Below, one piece after another: positions 9,601-18,340 of a DNA stretch of 64,000 nucleotides (its first letter is position 1; every line of letters begins with the position of its first letter). This DNA is from Extibacter muris. GTDB taxonomy: Bacteria > Bacillota > Clostridia > Lachnospirales > Lachnospiraceae. The stretch spans positions 44,772 to 108,771 of the forward strand of contig NZ_SMMX01000011.1 in assembly GCF_004345005.1 (NCBI RefSeq). The letters run 5' to 3'. The translations under genes were made by a program, and so were the position numbers. The notes below the pieces were generated by a model that searched no databases, was not told the DNA's origin, and saw nothing but the letters and a program-made list of their open reading frames with translations.

Positions 9601-11013
9601 ATGAAAAAGAGACCGGTGATAGGAATCGTAGGCCTGTCGGACGGTGAACCTGAAGTACACGCACAGCTCAAGGGCATCGTGCAGGAACAGGTTGATGCCA
9701 TTGCCAGAGCGCTTCGAGAATCCGGCGAGATAGAAGTCATAGAAGCAGAAGAGCTTGTGTGCAGCGTCAGGACCGCAAGAGAACAGGCCGAATACTTGAG
9801 AAAGATGGATGTGGACGGTACGGTATTGGCTTATGGCGTATTTGCGTTCCCGAACTTTTCCGCAATCGTTGCACGTAATGGCAAGGGGCCGTTCCTGCTG
9901 GCTGCAAACCTGAATCCGGACTGGCCGGGCATGGTTGCGATGCTTGCCGCGGGAGGAGCGCTGAACCACCTTGGGATCCGGCATTTCAGGGCGAGCGGGG
10001 ATATCACGCAGCCGGAAGTCTTTGAGAGGTATATGCGGTTTGCCAGATGCGCCCGGGCCGTCACCCGTCTGAACGGCCAGAAGTATGGCCTCATAGGCGG
10101 CCGCAGCCTGGGAATGTACAGTGCCACAGTGAGCATGCAGGACTGGCAGAAGAAGTTCGGCGTAGATGTGGATCATATGGATCAGAGCGAGCTTGTAAGG
10201 CTTGCGGGGGTAGTACCGGAAGAAAAAGTAGAGAAGGCGCTATCCTGGCTGGAAGAATATGTAGGAGAGATACGGTACAATGGCAGCAGTTTTACAAGAG
10301 ATAGGTTAAGAACTCAGATACGGCATTATGAGGCGTTGAAAAAAATAATCAAAGATAATGCATATGATTTTGTAGGTATCAAGTGCCATTATGAGATGAG
10401 CCGCCACCATTGCACCGAGTGTATCAGTGCGGCCTTCTGCAATGACCCTTATGACTGGGACGGTGCAAAGGAGCCGGTGGTCTGCGCCTGTGAAGCGGAT
10501 TCCGATGCCGCGCTTACCATGCAGATCCTGAAGCTGCTCACGGATGAGCCGGTCATTTTTATGGATGTGAGGCACTATGACGATGAGCACGGCGTGATGG
10601 TGTTCTGCAACTGTGGTTCCCAGTCTACCTATTATGCGACGGGACGCGACGATTACAAAGAGAACCTTCGCAGGACGAAGCTGTATCCGGCACTCGATAT
10701 CTATGCAGGCGGAGGATGCCACGTGAATCTGATGACTGCACCCGGCCGGGCAACCATTGCCCGGCTCAACCGTAAGGAAGGGAAGTATCGGCTCACTGTC
10801 ATACCGGCTGAATTTGTCACGCTCCCGGTTGAGAAGATGAAGGAGACGACGGAAGAATGGTCTCATGTATACGCCCGGCTGCCCTTCGACCATCAGATAT
10901 TTCTGGATGAGTTTGATGCCAACCACTGCCATGCCGTATATGGAGATAAGACGGAGGACCTCAAGATGGTCTGCAGGATGCTGGACATAGAGGTAGAGGT
11001 TCTCGGAGAATGA
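9601..11013 (+). CDS. L-fucose/L-arabinose isomerase family protein
   Basis: This 470-residue protein has the layout of the fucose/arabinose isomerase superfamily. It has an N-terminal Rossmann-like region, a middle region with GLIGGRSLGMYSA, a KCHYEMSRHH segment around residues 261-270 that could supply acidic and histidine ligands, and a C-terminal beta domain ending near HQIFLDEFDANHCHAVYG. The family interconverts aldoses and ketoses, but many members of this size are uncharacterised. It is much diverged from the fucI at the start of the window, so the operon holds two unrelated-looking isomerases. It follows fucA by 15 bp with an AGGAGG site. A sugar other than fucose is possible. Confidence 0.8.
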   Translation: MKKRPVIGIVGLSDGEPEVHAQLKGIVQEQVDAIARALRESGEIEVIEAEELVCSVRTAREQAEYLRKMDVDGTVLAYGVFAFPNFSAIVARNGKGPFLLAANLNPDWPGMVAMLAAGGALNHLGIRHFRASGDITQPEVFERYMRFARCARAVTRLNGQKYGLIGGRSLGMYSATVSMQDWQKKFGVDVDHMDQSELVRLAGVVPEEKVEKALSWLEEYVGEIRYNGSSFTRDRLRTQIRHYEALKKIIKDNAYDFVGIKCHYEMSRHHCTECISAAFCNDPYDWDGAKEPVVCACEADSDAALTMQILKLLTDEPVIFMDVRHYDDEHGVMVFCNCGSQSTYYATGRDDYKENLRRTKLYPALDIYAGGGCHVNLMTAPGRATIARLNRKEGKYRLTVIPAEFVTLPVEKMKETTEEWSHVYARLPFDHQIFLDEFDANHCHAVYGDKTEDLKMVCRMLDIEVEVLGE

Positions 11014-11065
11014 ATAAGAGGGATTGGGGATCCAATCGACTATATGAGACAGGAGGCGTTGCGAC

Positions 11066-12061
11066 ATGCAGAGAATATTGAATAATCCAGATGATATCGT
11101 GGACGAGATGCTGGCCGGTTTTTTGAACGTTTATGGGAATCTCGTTGAAAGGACCGGAAATCCCCGGGTTGTGCGGGCTAAGGACATCCCCCCGGGAAAG
11201 ACAGGTGTCGTTACCGGAGGTGGTTCCGGGCACAAACCGGCTTTTGTCGGATATGTAGGGAAGAACATGTGTGACGCTGCTGCAGTTGGCGAGATATGTT
11301 CCTCCCCGACGGCTGCGGCCTTCCTGGATGCATTCCGGGCAGCTGACCAGGGCAGAGGCGTGGCCTGCCTGTATGGCAATTATTCCGGTGACAATATGAA
11401 TGTCCGCATGGCCGTAAAGATGGCGGAGAAGGAAGGGATCCATGTAGAAACGGTGGCGGCCAATGATGATGTGGCCTCAGCTCCGAAGGAAAAGAGGGAA
11501 AAGCGCCGGGGCGTGGCCGGCGAGGTGTTCATGTGGAAAGCCGGGGGAGCAAAAGCAGCCCAGGGTGCGGAGCTTGACGAAGTAATCGCCGCTGCCAGGA
11601 AAGCCATAGACAATACGCGCAGCGTGGGCATCGGGCTGACACCGTGTACGCTGCCCGCGGTCGGACATCCTAACTTTGAGATCAAGGAAGGGACGATGGA
11701 AGTGGGAATCGGCCATCATGGCGAGCCGGGAATAGAAGTATGTGGGCTTGAGAGTGCCGCCGGTATGGCAAAGCGTATGGCCGACATCGTGCTTGGAGAC
11801 AATCCGTTCGGGAAGAAAGAGGAGGCCGCGGTACTCATATCCGGTCTGGGCGCCACGCCGATGATGGAACTATACGTGCTTTACAATGAGATCGAACAGC
11901 TGTTCCGGAAGAAAGGGATCCATATATACAAGGCATATGTGGGAGATTACTTTACATCGCTTGACATGATGGGTGTTACGTTGACTGTCATGAAGCTTGA
12001 TGACGAGCTGAAAGAACTGCTCGACTTTCCGGCACAGTGCGTGGGTATGACACAGTTATAG
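11066..12061 (+). CDS. dhaK: Dihydroxyacetone kinase subunit DhaK
   Basis: This 331-residue protein is the substrate-binding subunit of a dihydroxyacetone-type kinase. Such subunits bind dihydroxyacetone, or related ketoses such as erythrulose, as a covalent hemiaminal on a histidine. GGGSGHKPAF is at residues 51-60 and GHHGEPG carries His218, the same number as the substrate-binding histidine of E. coli DhaK. DhaL follows 11 bp later, but no DhaM/PTS subunit is present, which points to an ATP-dependent enzyme (inference). It lies 52 bp after the isomerase gene, with a GGAGG site. It would salvage a C3 or C4 ketose made by the operon. Confidence 0.93.
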   Translation: MQRILNNPDDIVDEMLAGFLNVYGNLVERTGNPRVVRAKDIPPGKTGVVTGGGSGHKPAFVGYVGKNMCDAAAVGEICSSPTAAAFLDAFRAADQGRGVACLYGNYSGDNMNVRMAVKMAEKEGIHVETVAANDDVASAPKEKREKRRGVAGEVFMWKAGGAKAAQGAELDEVIAAARKAIDNTRSVGIGLTPCTLPAVGHPNFEIKEGTMEVGIGHHGEPGIEVCGLESAAGMAKRMADIVLGDNPFGKKEEAAVLISGLGATPMMELYVLYNEIEQLFRKKGIHIYKAYVGDYFTSLDMMGVTLTVMKLDDELKELLDFPAQCVGMTQL

Positions 12062-12072
12062 GAGGCAGTAGG

Positions 12073-12711
12073 ATGGAGGGATTCAGTAATGCGCGGGGGA
12101 AGTCCGTGCTGCTTGCCATTGTCAAGGCGGTGCAGGATAATAAGGCTTATCTCGGCGAGATAGATGGGTTGATCGGTGACGGAGACCACGGAATGAACAT
12201 GAACAAGGGGGTTACGCTCTTCGCAGCCAGATACGGCAGCAAGGACATCAGCTTTACAGACGGGCTGGAATTGCTGGGGATGGTCCTCTTAGGTGAGATC
12301 GGAGGATCCATGGGCCCTATATACGGCACCATCTTTACAGAAATGGCACGCACAGGCGCAGGCTTTGATATAATCGGATTGAACGAGCTGAGCCATATGA
12401 TGGAAGCAGGGCTTAGGGAACTGGAAGATATCGTGGAGGCGAAAGTAGGAGACAAGACCCTCATAGACACCCTGTCTCCGGCCGTGTATACGCTGAAAGC
12501 AGAAGCCGGTACGGGAGGATGCTTTGCACAGGCTCTGGACAGGATGAAAGCCGCGGCAAAGGCAGGACAGGATTCCACAAGAGATATGGCTGCAAAGCAT
12601 GGCCGTTCCAGCAGGCTTGGGGAGCGTTCCAGAGGCGTACTGGACGCGGGAGCAGTATCCTGCTGCATTATCCTGTGCGCTATGGCCGACGGCATAAAGG
12701 AGCTCCTTTAG
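12073..12711 (+). CDS. dhaL: Dihydroxyacetone kinase subunit DhaL
   Basis: This 212-residue protein is the nucleotide-binding subunit of the DhaK/DhaL kinase. LIGDGDHGMNM carries the aspartates that chelate two Mg2+ ions, with Asp31, Asp36 and Asp38 as the likely set. GGSMGPIYG and VGDKTLIDTLSPA are the other conserved loops. The ATG at 12073 has GGAGG 11 nt upstream and lies 11 bp after dhaK. It is the last gene of the operon; no terminator with a clear U-tract was found behind it. The DhaL domain of the fusion protein at 49830 shares these loops. Confidence 0.93.
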   Translation: MEGFSNARGKSVLLAIVKAVQDNKAYLGEIDGLIGDGDHGMNMNKGVTLFAARYGSKDISFTDGLELLGMVLLGEIGGSMGPIYGTIFTEMARTGAGFDIIGLNELSHMMEAGLRELEDIVEAKVGDKTLIDTLSPAVYTLKAEAGTGGCFAQALDRMKAAAKAGQDSTRDMAAKHGRSSRLGERSRGVLDAGAVSCCIILCAMADGIKELL

Positions 12712-12803
12712 GGCGCCGGCGGTAAGTAGAGGAAAACGTAGTATCATATTCTTCCTGTTCATAGTACAATAGAGACAACGAATAAAAAGGCTGGGTACGT
12801 ACG

Positions 12804-14036
12804 ATGAGAAGGTCTGGCAGAGAGAAAGAGGGAAGTATGCCTTATCTTAAATATGTAGTGGCTATCGTTGTATTACTGGCGGCATTGATTGCGGCGGTCG
12901 TCTGCTGCTATATGGATATGAATGAGAAGCTTCTGGCAGAAGCGCGCAGGAACTTGAAGGCAGAGAACGAGTATAAGGAACAATATTTCTGGCAGTTCAT
13001 AAACAGCAGGCTGAACTGGTACAGGACAGTGGCCGCGTTCTGCGACGGGCCCGTCGGGTCCGGTGATGAGAACTGGCATATGATTCTTAAGGAGTACAGT
13101 TCCGATGATATGCGCTTTGGTATCGCGGATACGCATGGGACGATATATTTCGGAGATAACGAGACGGCGGACATCAGCGGCCGGAGCTATTACAATAAAG
13201 TGATACAGGGGAAGGAAGTCATCTCCGATGTGCTGGCCGGAAGCTGGGACGGACAAGAGACGGTCGTCATGGCCGTGCCTATCTGGACGGACGGGAAAGT
13301 GAGCGGAGCAGTCTGTGCGGAATATACGGCCTTGAATCTCGGACAGACCCTGAATACATCGATTACGGAAAAAGCAGGAGCAACGCTTGTGTTCGACAAG
13401 ACGGAAAAATAGTTGCATCCTACAAAGGGATGGAAAACTTTTCGACGATATATGATATGCTGGAGACGATGCAGTACAAGGACGGAAACGAGGTCGGAAA
13501 GCATAAGGAGGACGCGGAGGCGGGCAAATCCGGCTATCTGACATATTACAATAACGACAAGGTACGGCTGTTCTACTATCAGGCGTCAGAGTACAATGAC
13601 TGGACCAGTCGAGAGAGGGATGCACATGGAACATAACAAGTCGTTCGGTGCCTGCCTCTTTATAGATGTGGATAATTTCAAAGGGGTCAACAATACATAC
13701 GGACATGATGAAGGAGACCGCATACTCATCAATGTAGGGCGAATATTCATGCAGAATACGCGCGACCGGGATATCGTCATCCGGTTCGGCGGAGATGAAT
13801 TCGTCATATGGATGTATAAGGTAGACAGCATTAAAGCAGCCGAAGATACAGCCAAGCGGATTCTGAAAACATCTTATGATGAGGCTGGAACGGGCCTGAG
13901 CATTGGCATAGCAATGGTAGAGCCGGGAGAGAAATACTATGACGCGGTCATAAAACGGGCCGATGAAGCGCGCTATCAGGCCAAGGCGGAAGGCAAAGGC
14001 CGGTATGCGGTTCACCGTGATGCGGCAGAAGAATAA
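12804..14036 (+). pseudogene. Broken membrane sensor diguanylate cyclase (dCache-GGDEF)
   Basis: The first frame (12804-13412, or from ATG 12837) encodes a membrane helix at about residues 17-37 and an extracellular PAS/dCache-like domain (FGIADTHGTIYFGD, ISGRSYYNKVIQGKEVISD). It stops after DKTEK. The domain continues in another frame from about 13405 to 13606 (IVASYKGMENF to ASEYNDW), consistent with loss of one base in the GGAAAAA run. A third frame (13596-14036) encodes a GGDEF domain with an intact RFGGDEFVIW motif. The second membrane helix and linker expected between them are missing, and the junction turns a DxLTGLxNR-like start into MTGPVERG. Two frame breaks plus an internal deletion make a pseudogene more likely than sequencing error. 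Confidence 0.8.
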
Positions 14037-14058
14037 CAGGCAGCGCTTAACCGCGTAT

Positions 14059-14844
14059 CTACTTGCCGACAGACGCTGCCAGGTCTTCCAGCACCTCTTC
14101 CACGGAATCCGTGACATAGGTAGAGTAATAGGCGATGCCGGGAGCGGCGTTCGACATGGCGTAGCTTGCTCCTGCAAGCTGCAGCATTTCAACATCGTTA
14201 TACTGGTCCCCGAACGCGATACAGTCTTTTGCCTGTATATCCAGATGTGCCAGCAGATTGGACAAGGCAGTTCCTTTGTTGGCGCCCGGGGCGATAAAGT
14301 CGACCCAGAGATTGCCTGAAGTCACTACATTGATTCTGCCACGGAAACGCTCTTTGAAAAAGGGGGCCATATCCCGTGTTCCGGAAAAGCTGCACGCTGC
14401 TATCTTCAGAAACGGTTCATGGATATCTTTCAGGCTATCTACCTGACGGATATCAAATTTTACAACTTCTGTCATGTGCCGGATAAACTCCGGATTGCCG
14501 GAATCCATATAACCGCCGGATTCACAGGACAGGAAGCAGTCACATTTACCATATTCCTTTACGGAATCGAGTATTTCAAGGCCGAGTTCCCTCTCGATGA
14601 TTCCACGTGAGAGAACCTGGCCTTTGTGTATGCATAAAGAACCGTTTTCGGCGATATAGGATATCTCATCTTTAATTGGTTCAAAAAGGCGGCGCAGATT
14701 GCTGTACTGCCTGCCGCTGGCCGCCACGAAACGGATCCCTTTCTGCTTTAATTCCATGATAAGCTCTATCATTCTCGGGCTTACAGCCTGTGCGTCATTC
14801 TGCAGGATCGTTCCGTCGAGGTCACTGGCAATCAATTGTATCAT
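14059..14844 (-). CDS. Cof-type HAD-superfamily phosphatase
   Basis: This 261-residue HAD hydrolase is of the Cof/YidA type, which removes phosphate from sugar phosphates and other small metabolites. The nucleophile motif SDLDGT is at residues 7-12, ASGRQ is motif II, the lysine of GANKGTAL is motif III and FGDQYNDVEM is motif IV. The start at 14844 has AAAGGAGACAG upstream. The frame can be read further upstream to 15060, but that part crosses a promoter and the rpiB gene and is not protein-like. It converges on the broken cyclase gene and diverges from rpiB. The substrate is unknown. Confidence 0.9.
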   Translation of the reverse strand: MIQLIASDLDGTILQNDAQAVSPRMIELIMELKQKGIRFVAASGRQYSNLRRLFEPIKDEISYIAENGSLCIHKGQVLSRGIIERELGLEILDSVKEYGKCDCFLSCESGGYMDSGNPEFIRHMTEVVKFDIRQVDSLKDIHEPFLKIAACSFSGTRDMAPFFKERFRGRINVVTSGNLWVDFIAPGANKGTALSNLLAHLDIQAKDCIAFGDQYNDVEMLQLAGASYAMSNAAPGIAYYSTYVTDSVEEVLEDLAASVGK

Positions 14845-14866
14845 AGTCTGTCTCCTTTTCTGGGTA

Positions 14867-14895
14867 TTGCTAATTAAATTCCTACCCATTATAAT
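14867..14895 (+). promoter_or_regulatory. Sigma-70-type promoter for rpiB
   Basis: TTGCTA and TATAAT are separated by 17 bp, 43 bp before the rpiB ATG. The spacer is flanked by a short inverted repeat (TGGGTA at 14861-14866 and TACCCA at 14883-14888), a possible operator. Confidence 0.6.
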
Positions 14896-14937
14896 ATAAA
14901 AAGAAAATGAATGGAAGAGAGGAGCAAGTGGACAAGA

Positions 14938-15378
14938 ATGAAAATTGGAATTGGTAATGACCATGCAGCGGTTGATATGAAGCAAGAAGTTGTAGAGTTT
15001 CTGGAAGAGAAGGGGTATGAGGTAGTTAATTTTGGAACAGATACGAAAGAGAGCTGCCACTATCCGGAGTATGGACGTAAGGTTGCCGAGGCCGTCGCCG
15101 CCAAGGAAGTGGACCTTGGAATCCTTATCTGTGGGACAGGCGTAGGGATCTCCCTGGCAGCCAACAAGGTAAAAGGGATACGGGCGGTCGTATGCTCGGA
15201 ACCATATTCAGCGAAGCTGTCCAGACAGCATAACAATACGAATGTACTTGCATTCGGGGCTCGTGTTATCGGGATCGAGCTTGCGAAGATGATCATAGAA
15301 GAATGGCTGGACGCGGAATTTATGGGAGGCAGGCACCAGGACCGTATCGATATGATAATGGCAATTGAAAATGAATAA
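14938..15378 (+). CDS. rpiB: Ribose-5-phosphate isomerase B family
   Basis: This 146-residue RpiB-family isomerase interconverts ribose 5-phosphate and ribulose 5-phosphate or a related aldose/ketose phosphate. NDHAAVDMK (7-15), catalytic Cys65 in ICGTGVG and His98 in SRQHNN are all present, as in authentic RpiB. The ATG at 14938 was preferred over 14911 because GAGAGGAG precedes it and because homologues begin MKIGIG or MKIAIG. Its stop overlaps the start of the PHP gene by 8 nt, so the two are coupled. Some RpiB relatives isomerise tetrulose or allulose phosphates, so the pentose assignment is the default, not certain. Confidence 0.88.
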   Translation: MKIGIGNDHAAVDMKQEVVEFLEEKGYEVVNFGTDTKESCHYPEYGRKVAEAVAAKEVDLGILICGTGVGISLAANKVKGIRAVVCSEPYSAKLSRQHNNTNVLAFGARVIGIELAKMIIEEWLDAEFMGGRHQDRIDMIMAIENE

Positions 15379-16237
15379 CAGGATGGGAAGGATTGCCGGC
15401 GACCTGCATGTGCATACGGTATGCTCCGACAGCTCCGCATCTGTGGAATATGTGCTGGATTATGCAGAGCGGATTGGGCTTGCGTACATTTCGGTTACTG
15501 ACCACGATACGCTTGCAGGTTCAGGCAGGGCGCTTAAGCTGGCCAGGCCGGGAGGCGTCAAGGTCATACCTGGGGCGGAGATATCCGCGCGGGACGAAAG
15601 AACCGGCCGGAATGTCCACATGCTTTGCTATTATCCGAAAGATGAAGCCGGCCTGCAGAGCTTTCTGGATGAGACGCTTGCAAGACGGCGGCAGCAGAAG
15701 CTTGAAATGGCTTTAAAAATCAGCAGGCTGTATCCCGGATTTACGGTGGAAGCCGTGGAGGATCTGTCTGGTGAGAGCGGGGCAGTCTATGAATGCCATC
15801 TCATGCAGGTGCTTTGCAACCTCGGCTATACAAACACGGCTATCGGGCCGCTGATGGAGGAACTTATCTCTTCCCGCGGCAGCTGCTACGTGCGAGGCAG
15901 CTATCCGTCTGTGGATAAGGTGGCGGAAATCATCAAAGATGTGGGCGGTATCGCGGTGATTGCACATCCGGAACAGTTCGATTCATTTGATCTGGCAGAA
16001 GATTTTGCCCGCAGAGGTCTCATACAAGGGGTAGAAGTATGGCATCCGAGAAATTCCGCTGCAGCCAGAGTGCGGCTCAGGGAGATGGCGGGGAAGTACC
16101 GGCTGCTTGAAACCGGCGGAAGCGATTTCCACGGACAGTACGCCAAAAGGCCCAATCCCCTCGGCGCGTGCGGCTGTACCCTAGAGCAGATAGAGCGGCT
16201 ATCTACTTTACTGGCACGGGCGGGGGCGGCTGTGTGA
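15371..16237 (+). CDS. PHP-domain phosphoesterase
   Basis: This 288-residue PHP-domain metal-dependent phosphoesterase is of the TrpH/YciV-like group, some of which hydrolyse 3',5'-nucleoside bisphosphates or sugar and cyclic phosphates. Metal-binding motifs in order are GDLHVHT, VTDHDT, the glutamate of PGAEIS, IAHPEQF and GSDFHG. The ATG at 15371 overlaps the rpiB stop; a TTG at 15365 and an ATG at 15383 are alternatives. Coupling to rpiB suggests a role on a phosphorylated sugar derivative, which is inference. The last motif GSDFHG confirms that the C-terminal metal site is intact. Confidence 0.85.
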   Translation: MNNRMGRIAGDLHVHTVCSDSSASVEYVLDYAERIGLAYISVTDHDTLAGSGRALKLARPGGVKVIPGAEISARDERTGRNVHMLCYYPKDEAGLQSFLDETLARRRQQKLEMALKISRLYPGFTVEAVEDLSGESGAVYECHLMQVLCNLGYTNTAIGPLMEELISSRGSCYVRGSYPSVDKVAEIIKDVGGIAVIAHPEQFDSFDLAEDFARRGLIQGVEVWHPRNSAAARVRLREMAGKYRLLETGGSDFHGQYAKRPNPLGACGCTLEQIERLSTLLARAGAAV

Positions 16238-16328
16238 TACTGCCGGCTGATGGCAGGGCTTTGGCTATGTCAGCATAGTGATAAGGGGCTAAGCAGGGTG
16301 ATAACCTTAGTTAAAGGTAATCGTCATG

Positions 16329-16397
16329 AAGAAGAGCCGGAATCAGGTACGGAGATGTTTATGAGATGACATCCCCTGCCTGGTTCCGGCTCTTCTT
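16329..16397. repeat. Long inverted repeat between the PHP gene and the SDR gene
   Basis: A 19-nt arm at 16329-16347 (AAGAAGAGCCGGAATCAGG) pairs with 16379-16397 with a single G-T mismatch across a 31-nt loop. No U-tract follows on either strand, so it is not a standard intrinsic terminator. It may act as a convergent transcription stop or be a mobile repeat remnant. Confidence 0.6.
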
Positions 16398-16439
16398 GCA
16401 GCAACGGCGTGCACACCTCGCTATTTTTTATCAGCCAGC

Positions 16440-16706
16440 TTACGCAGCCAGCAGCTTTATGTTGGCCAGTAACGCCACACAGCCGTCCTCGCCCTTGTTA
16501 GTGAAGTAGATAGCGGGCGGGGAGCCGGGTGGGAGATGCGCAGGTGTAAGCGGAAGAGGCGGAGAATCCGTCCCGGAATCCTTGGTTTGTGGGAGAGGAG
16601 CTGCTATCAGCGACTCTGCCGCAAAGTTAGGAGGCCGTGGACTAGTCGAAGCCTCGGACGCATCGGAGCAGATGCCACCCGGCTCCCTGTCCGCGGTCTG
16701 TTTCAC
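16440..16706 (-). other. Unassigned open stretch in a 480-bp gap
   Basis: The gap 16238-16717 holds the inverted repeat above and this 88-codon open frame, which could start at a GTG just downstream of the SDR stop. The translation is rich in Pro, Ser and Ala in the middle and ends GEDGCVALLANIKLLAA. I do not recognise it and see no convincing ribosome site. It may be a gene remnant or chance; the rest of the gap shows nothing else. Confidence 0.2.
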
Positions 16707-16717
16707 TAAACCCCCAT

Positions 16718-17485
16718 TTACTGGCAGGAGTAGGCTCCGTCTACGATGAGATCGCTTCCTGTCGTGTAGCCTGAGGCGTCCGACGCAAGGTAAAGCACCG
16801 GCGGTATCAGCTCTTCTGGCTTTCCCATCCGGCCGAGCGGCATGAGCGGGATCCATGCGTCTATCAGTTCCTGCGGCGACAGGTCGACAGACATCGGTGT
16901 GGCGATGTAGCCCGGGCTCAGCGAATTGACCCGGATGCCATATTGTGCCCATTCTACAGCCAGTGACTTGGTCAGGTGGATAACCCCTGCCTTTGAAGCA
17001 TTGTAGGAACACTGCCACTGTGGTATGTTGACGATAGTCCCCGACATAGAAGCCATGTTGATGATGCTGCCCTTTATGCCTCGTTCAATCATAATTCGTC
17101 CCACGGCGCGCGCCATGATAAATTCACCGGTCAGGTTCGTGTCTACGACCTGTCGGAATTCCTCTACGGTTGCATCCATGGTTGACTGATGCATGCAGAT
17201 GCCCGCGTTGTTGAAAAGGATATCGATGGTGCCGGAACGTTCCAGTATGGAGCCAAGCGCCTGCTCCACCTGTGGTTCGTCTGTGACATCGGCTCTGAGC
17301 TCGTAAGCGTTTCCGCCGTCTTTCATTATCATATCCACCGTCTCTTCGGCTCCGGACCGGGAGATGATTACAACTTCCGCTCCTGCTTTGGCAAGGCCAC
17401 AGGCAATGACTTGTCCGATGCCGCGTCCGCCTCCGGTCACGATGGCTACTTTGCCGTCTAATCCAAATATATCTTGTAAATACAT
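16718..17485 (-). CDS. SDR-family oxidoreductase
   Basis: This 255-residue short-chain dehydrogenase is NAD(P)-linked. TGGGRGIG is at residues 17-24, NNAG at 92-95 and the catalytic Ser148, Tyr161 and Lys165 are in place (MASMSG, YNASK). The C-terminal PGYIATPM loop is typical. It lies 22 bp after rhaD on the minus strand and is the last gene of that operon. SDRs in rhamnose or fucose clusters can oxidise the free sugar or a product such as lactaldehyde or propanediol; the choice cannot be made here. It resembles the SDR at 27510 in layout. Confidence 0.88.
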   Translation of the reverse strand: MYLQDIFGLDGKVAIVTGGGRGIGQVIACGLAKAGAEVVIISRSGAEETVDMIMKDGGNAYELRADVTDEPQVEQALGSILERSGTIDILFNNAGICMHQSTMDATVEEFRQVVDTNLTGEFIMARAVGRIMIERGIKGSIINMASMSGTIVNIPQWQCSYNASKAGVIHLTKSLAVEWAQYGIRVNSLSPGYIATPMSVDLSPQELIDAWIPLMPLGRMGKPEELIPPVLYLASDASGYTTGSDLIVDGAYSCQ

Positions 17486-17507
17486 GATAGGGTCCTCCTT
17501 TTAGGTT

Positions 17508-18320
17508 CTAGTCAAGCCAGCCTTCCCTCGGTACTGCGTGGAAAGTATCGGCGAGGGCTTTGAGCTGGTCTTTTGGTATCTCGTTCTTGCGTTCTAGATG
17601 GGCAATCTTCATATAGATTTCTGCAGCCTTCTCCACGGTTTCTATGAGGCCGAACGCTTCATCCAGTGTTCTGCCTGTGCCGAAGATGCCATGGTGCGCC
17701 CATACGACGAGACGGCAGTCCCTGATCTTTTCGGCAGTGGCCGCCCCGATGTCGTTCGTTCCTGATACCATCCATGGTACGACGCCGATGCCGTCCGGAA
17801 ATACGACGATACATTCTGTAATCATCTGCCAGAGCGTGCAGGTGAAGTCCCGGTCATCGATGGAATGTACAAAGGTCATGGCAATCGTATTTGCCGGATG
17901 GCAGTGCATGACGACCTTATGCTCAGGGTCTGCTTTCAGCCTTGCCATATGGTTCATGAGATGGGTAGGGAATTCGCTTGTCGGTAACGTATTGCCCTCA
18001 AAGCCCCAGAGCAGCTCCAGTTCTCTGCCATTTGACGCCACACGTACGATTCCAAGATTCCCTTCCGGGTCTTTGGTTACGTTCTTGAAATACTTGCCGG
18101 TCCCTGTCACGAGAAACAGGCGTCCGGCAAGCTCTGCGGCATCAAAATCTATCGGGATATTGCGGATGGTCTTGGAAAGGTCGAGATAATCTGCCAGCTC
18201 CAGTTCATCCAGCAGCCAGCTTATATTTCCGCCGTTTCTCTCGTCCCATCCGAGACGGTACATGTTAGCCGTCATATCACAGATATCGGTTATGATTGGT
18301 GATTCTAATATATGTTTCAT
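17508..18320 (-). CDS. rhaD: Rhamnulose-1-phosphate aldolase
   Basis: This 270-residue class II zinc aldolase cleaves L-rhamnulose 1-phosphate into DHAP and L-lactaldehyde. Glu116 in TSEFPTH, His139 and His141 in MHCHPAN and His210 in AHHG match Glu117, His141, His143 and His212 of E. coli RhaD within two positions. Length is also close to the 274 residues of the E. coli enzyme. The ATG at 18320 has GGAGG upstream and follows rhaB by 20 bp. RhaD-type enzymes also take fuculose and ribulose 1-phosphates weakly. No rhaA or rhaM is in the window, so the source of rhamnulose must be encoded elsewhere or be a different ketose. Confidence 0.93.
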   Translation of the reverse strand: MKHILESPIITDICDMTANMYRLGWDERNGGNISWLLDELELADYLDLSKTIRNIPIDFDAAELAGRLFLVTGTGKYFKNVTKDPEGNLGIVRVASNGRELELLWGFEGNTLPTSEFPTHLMNHMARLKADPEHKVVMHCHPANTIAMTFVHSIDDRDFTCTLWQMITECIVVFPDGIGVVPWMVSGTNDIGAATAEKIRDCRLVVWAHHGIFGTGRTLDEAFGLIETVEKAAEIYMKIAHLERKNEIPKDQLKALADTFHAVPREGWLD

Positions 18321-18340
18321 CTTTGCTCCTCCCTGGCGTC

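Noticed and set aside
14845..15060. A longer N-terminus for the Cof-type phosphatase
   Set aside because: It would cross the rpiB promoter and overlap rpiB; homology and the ribosome site place the start at 14844.
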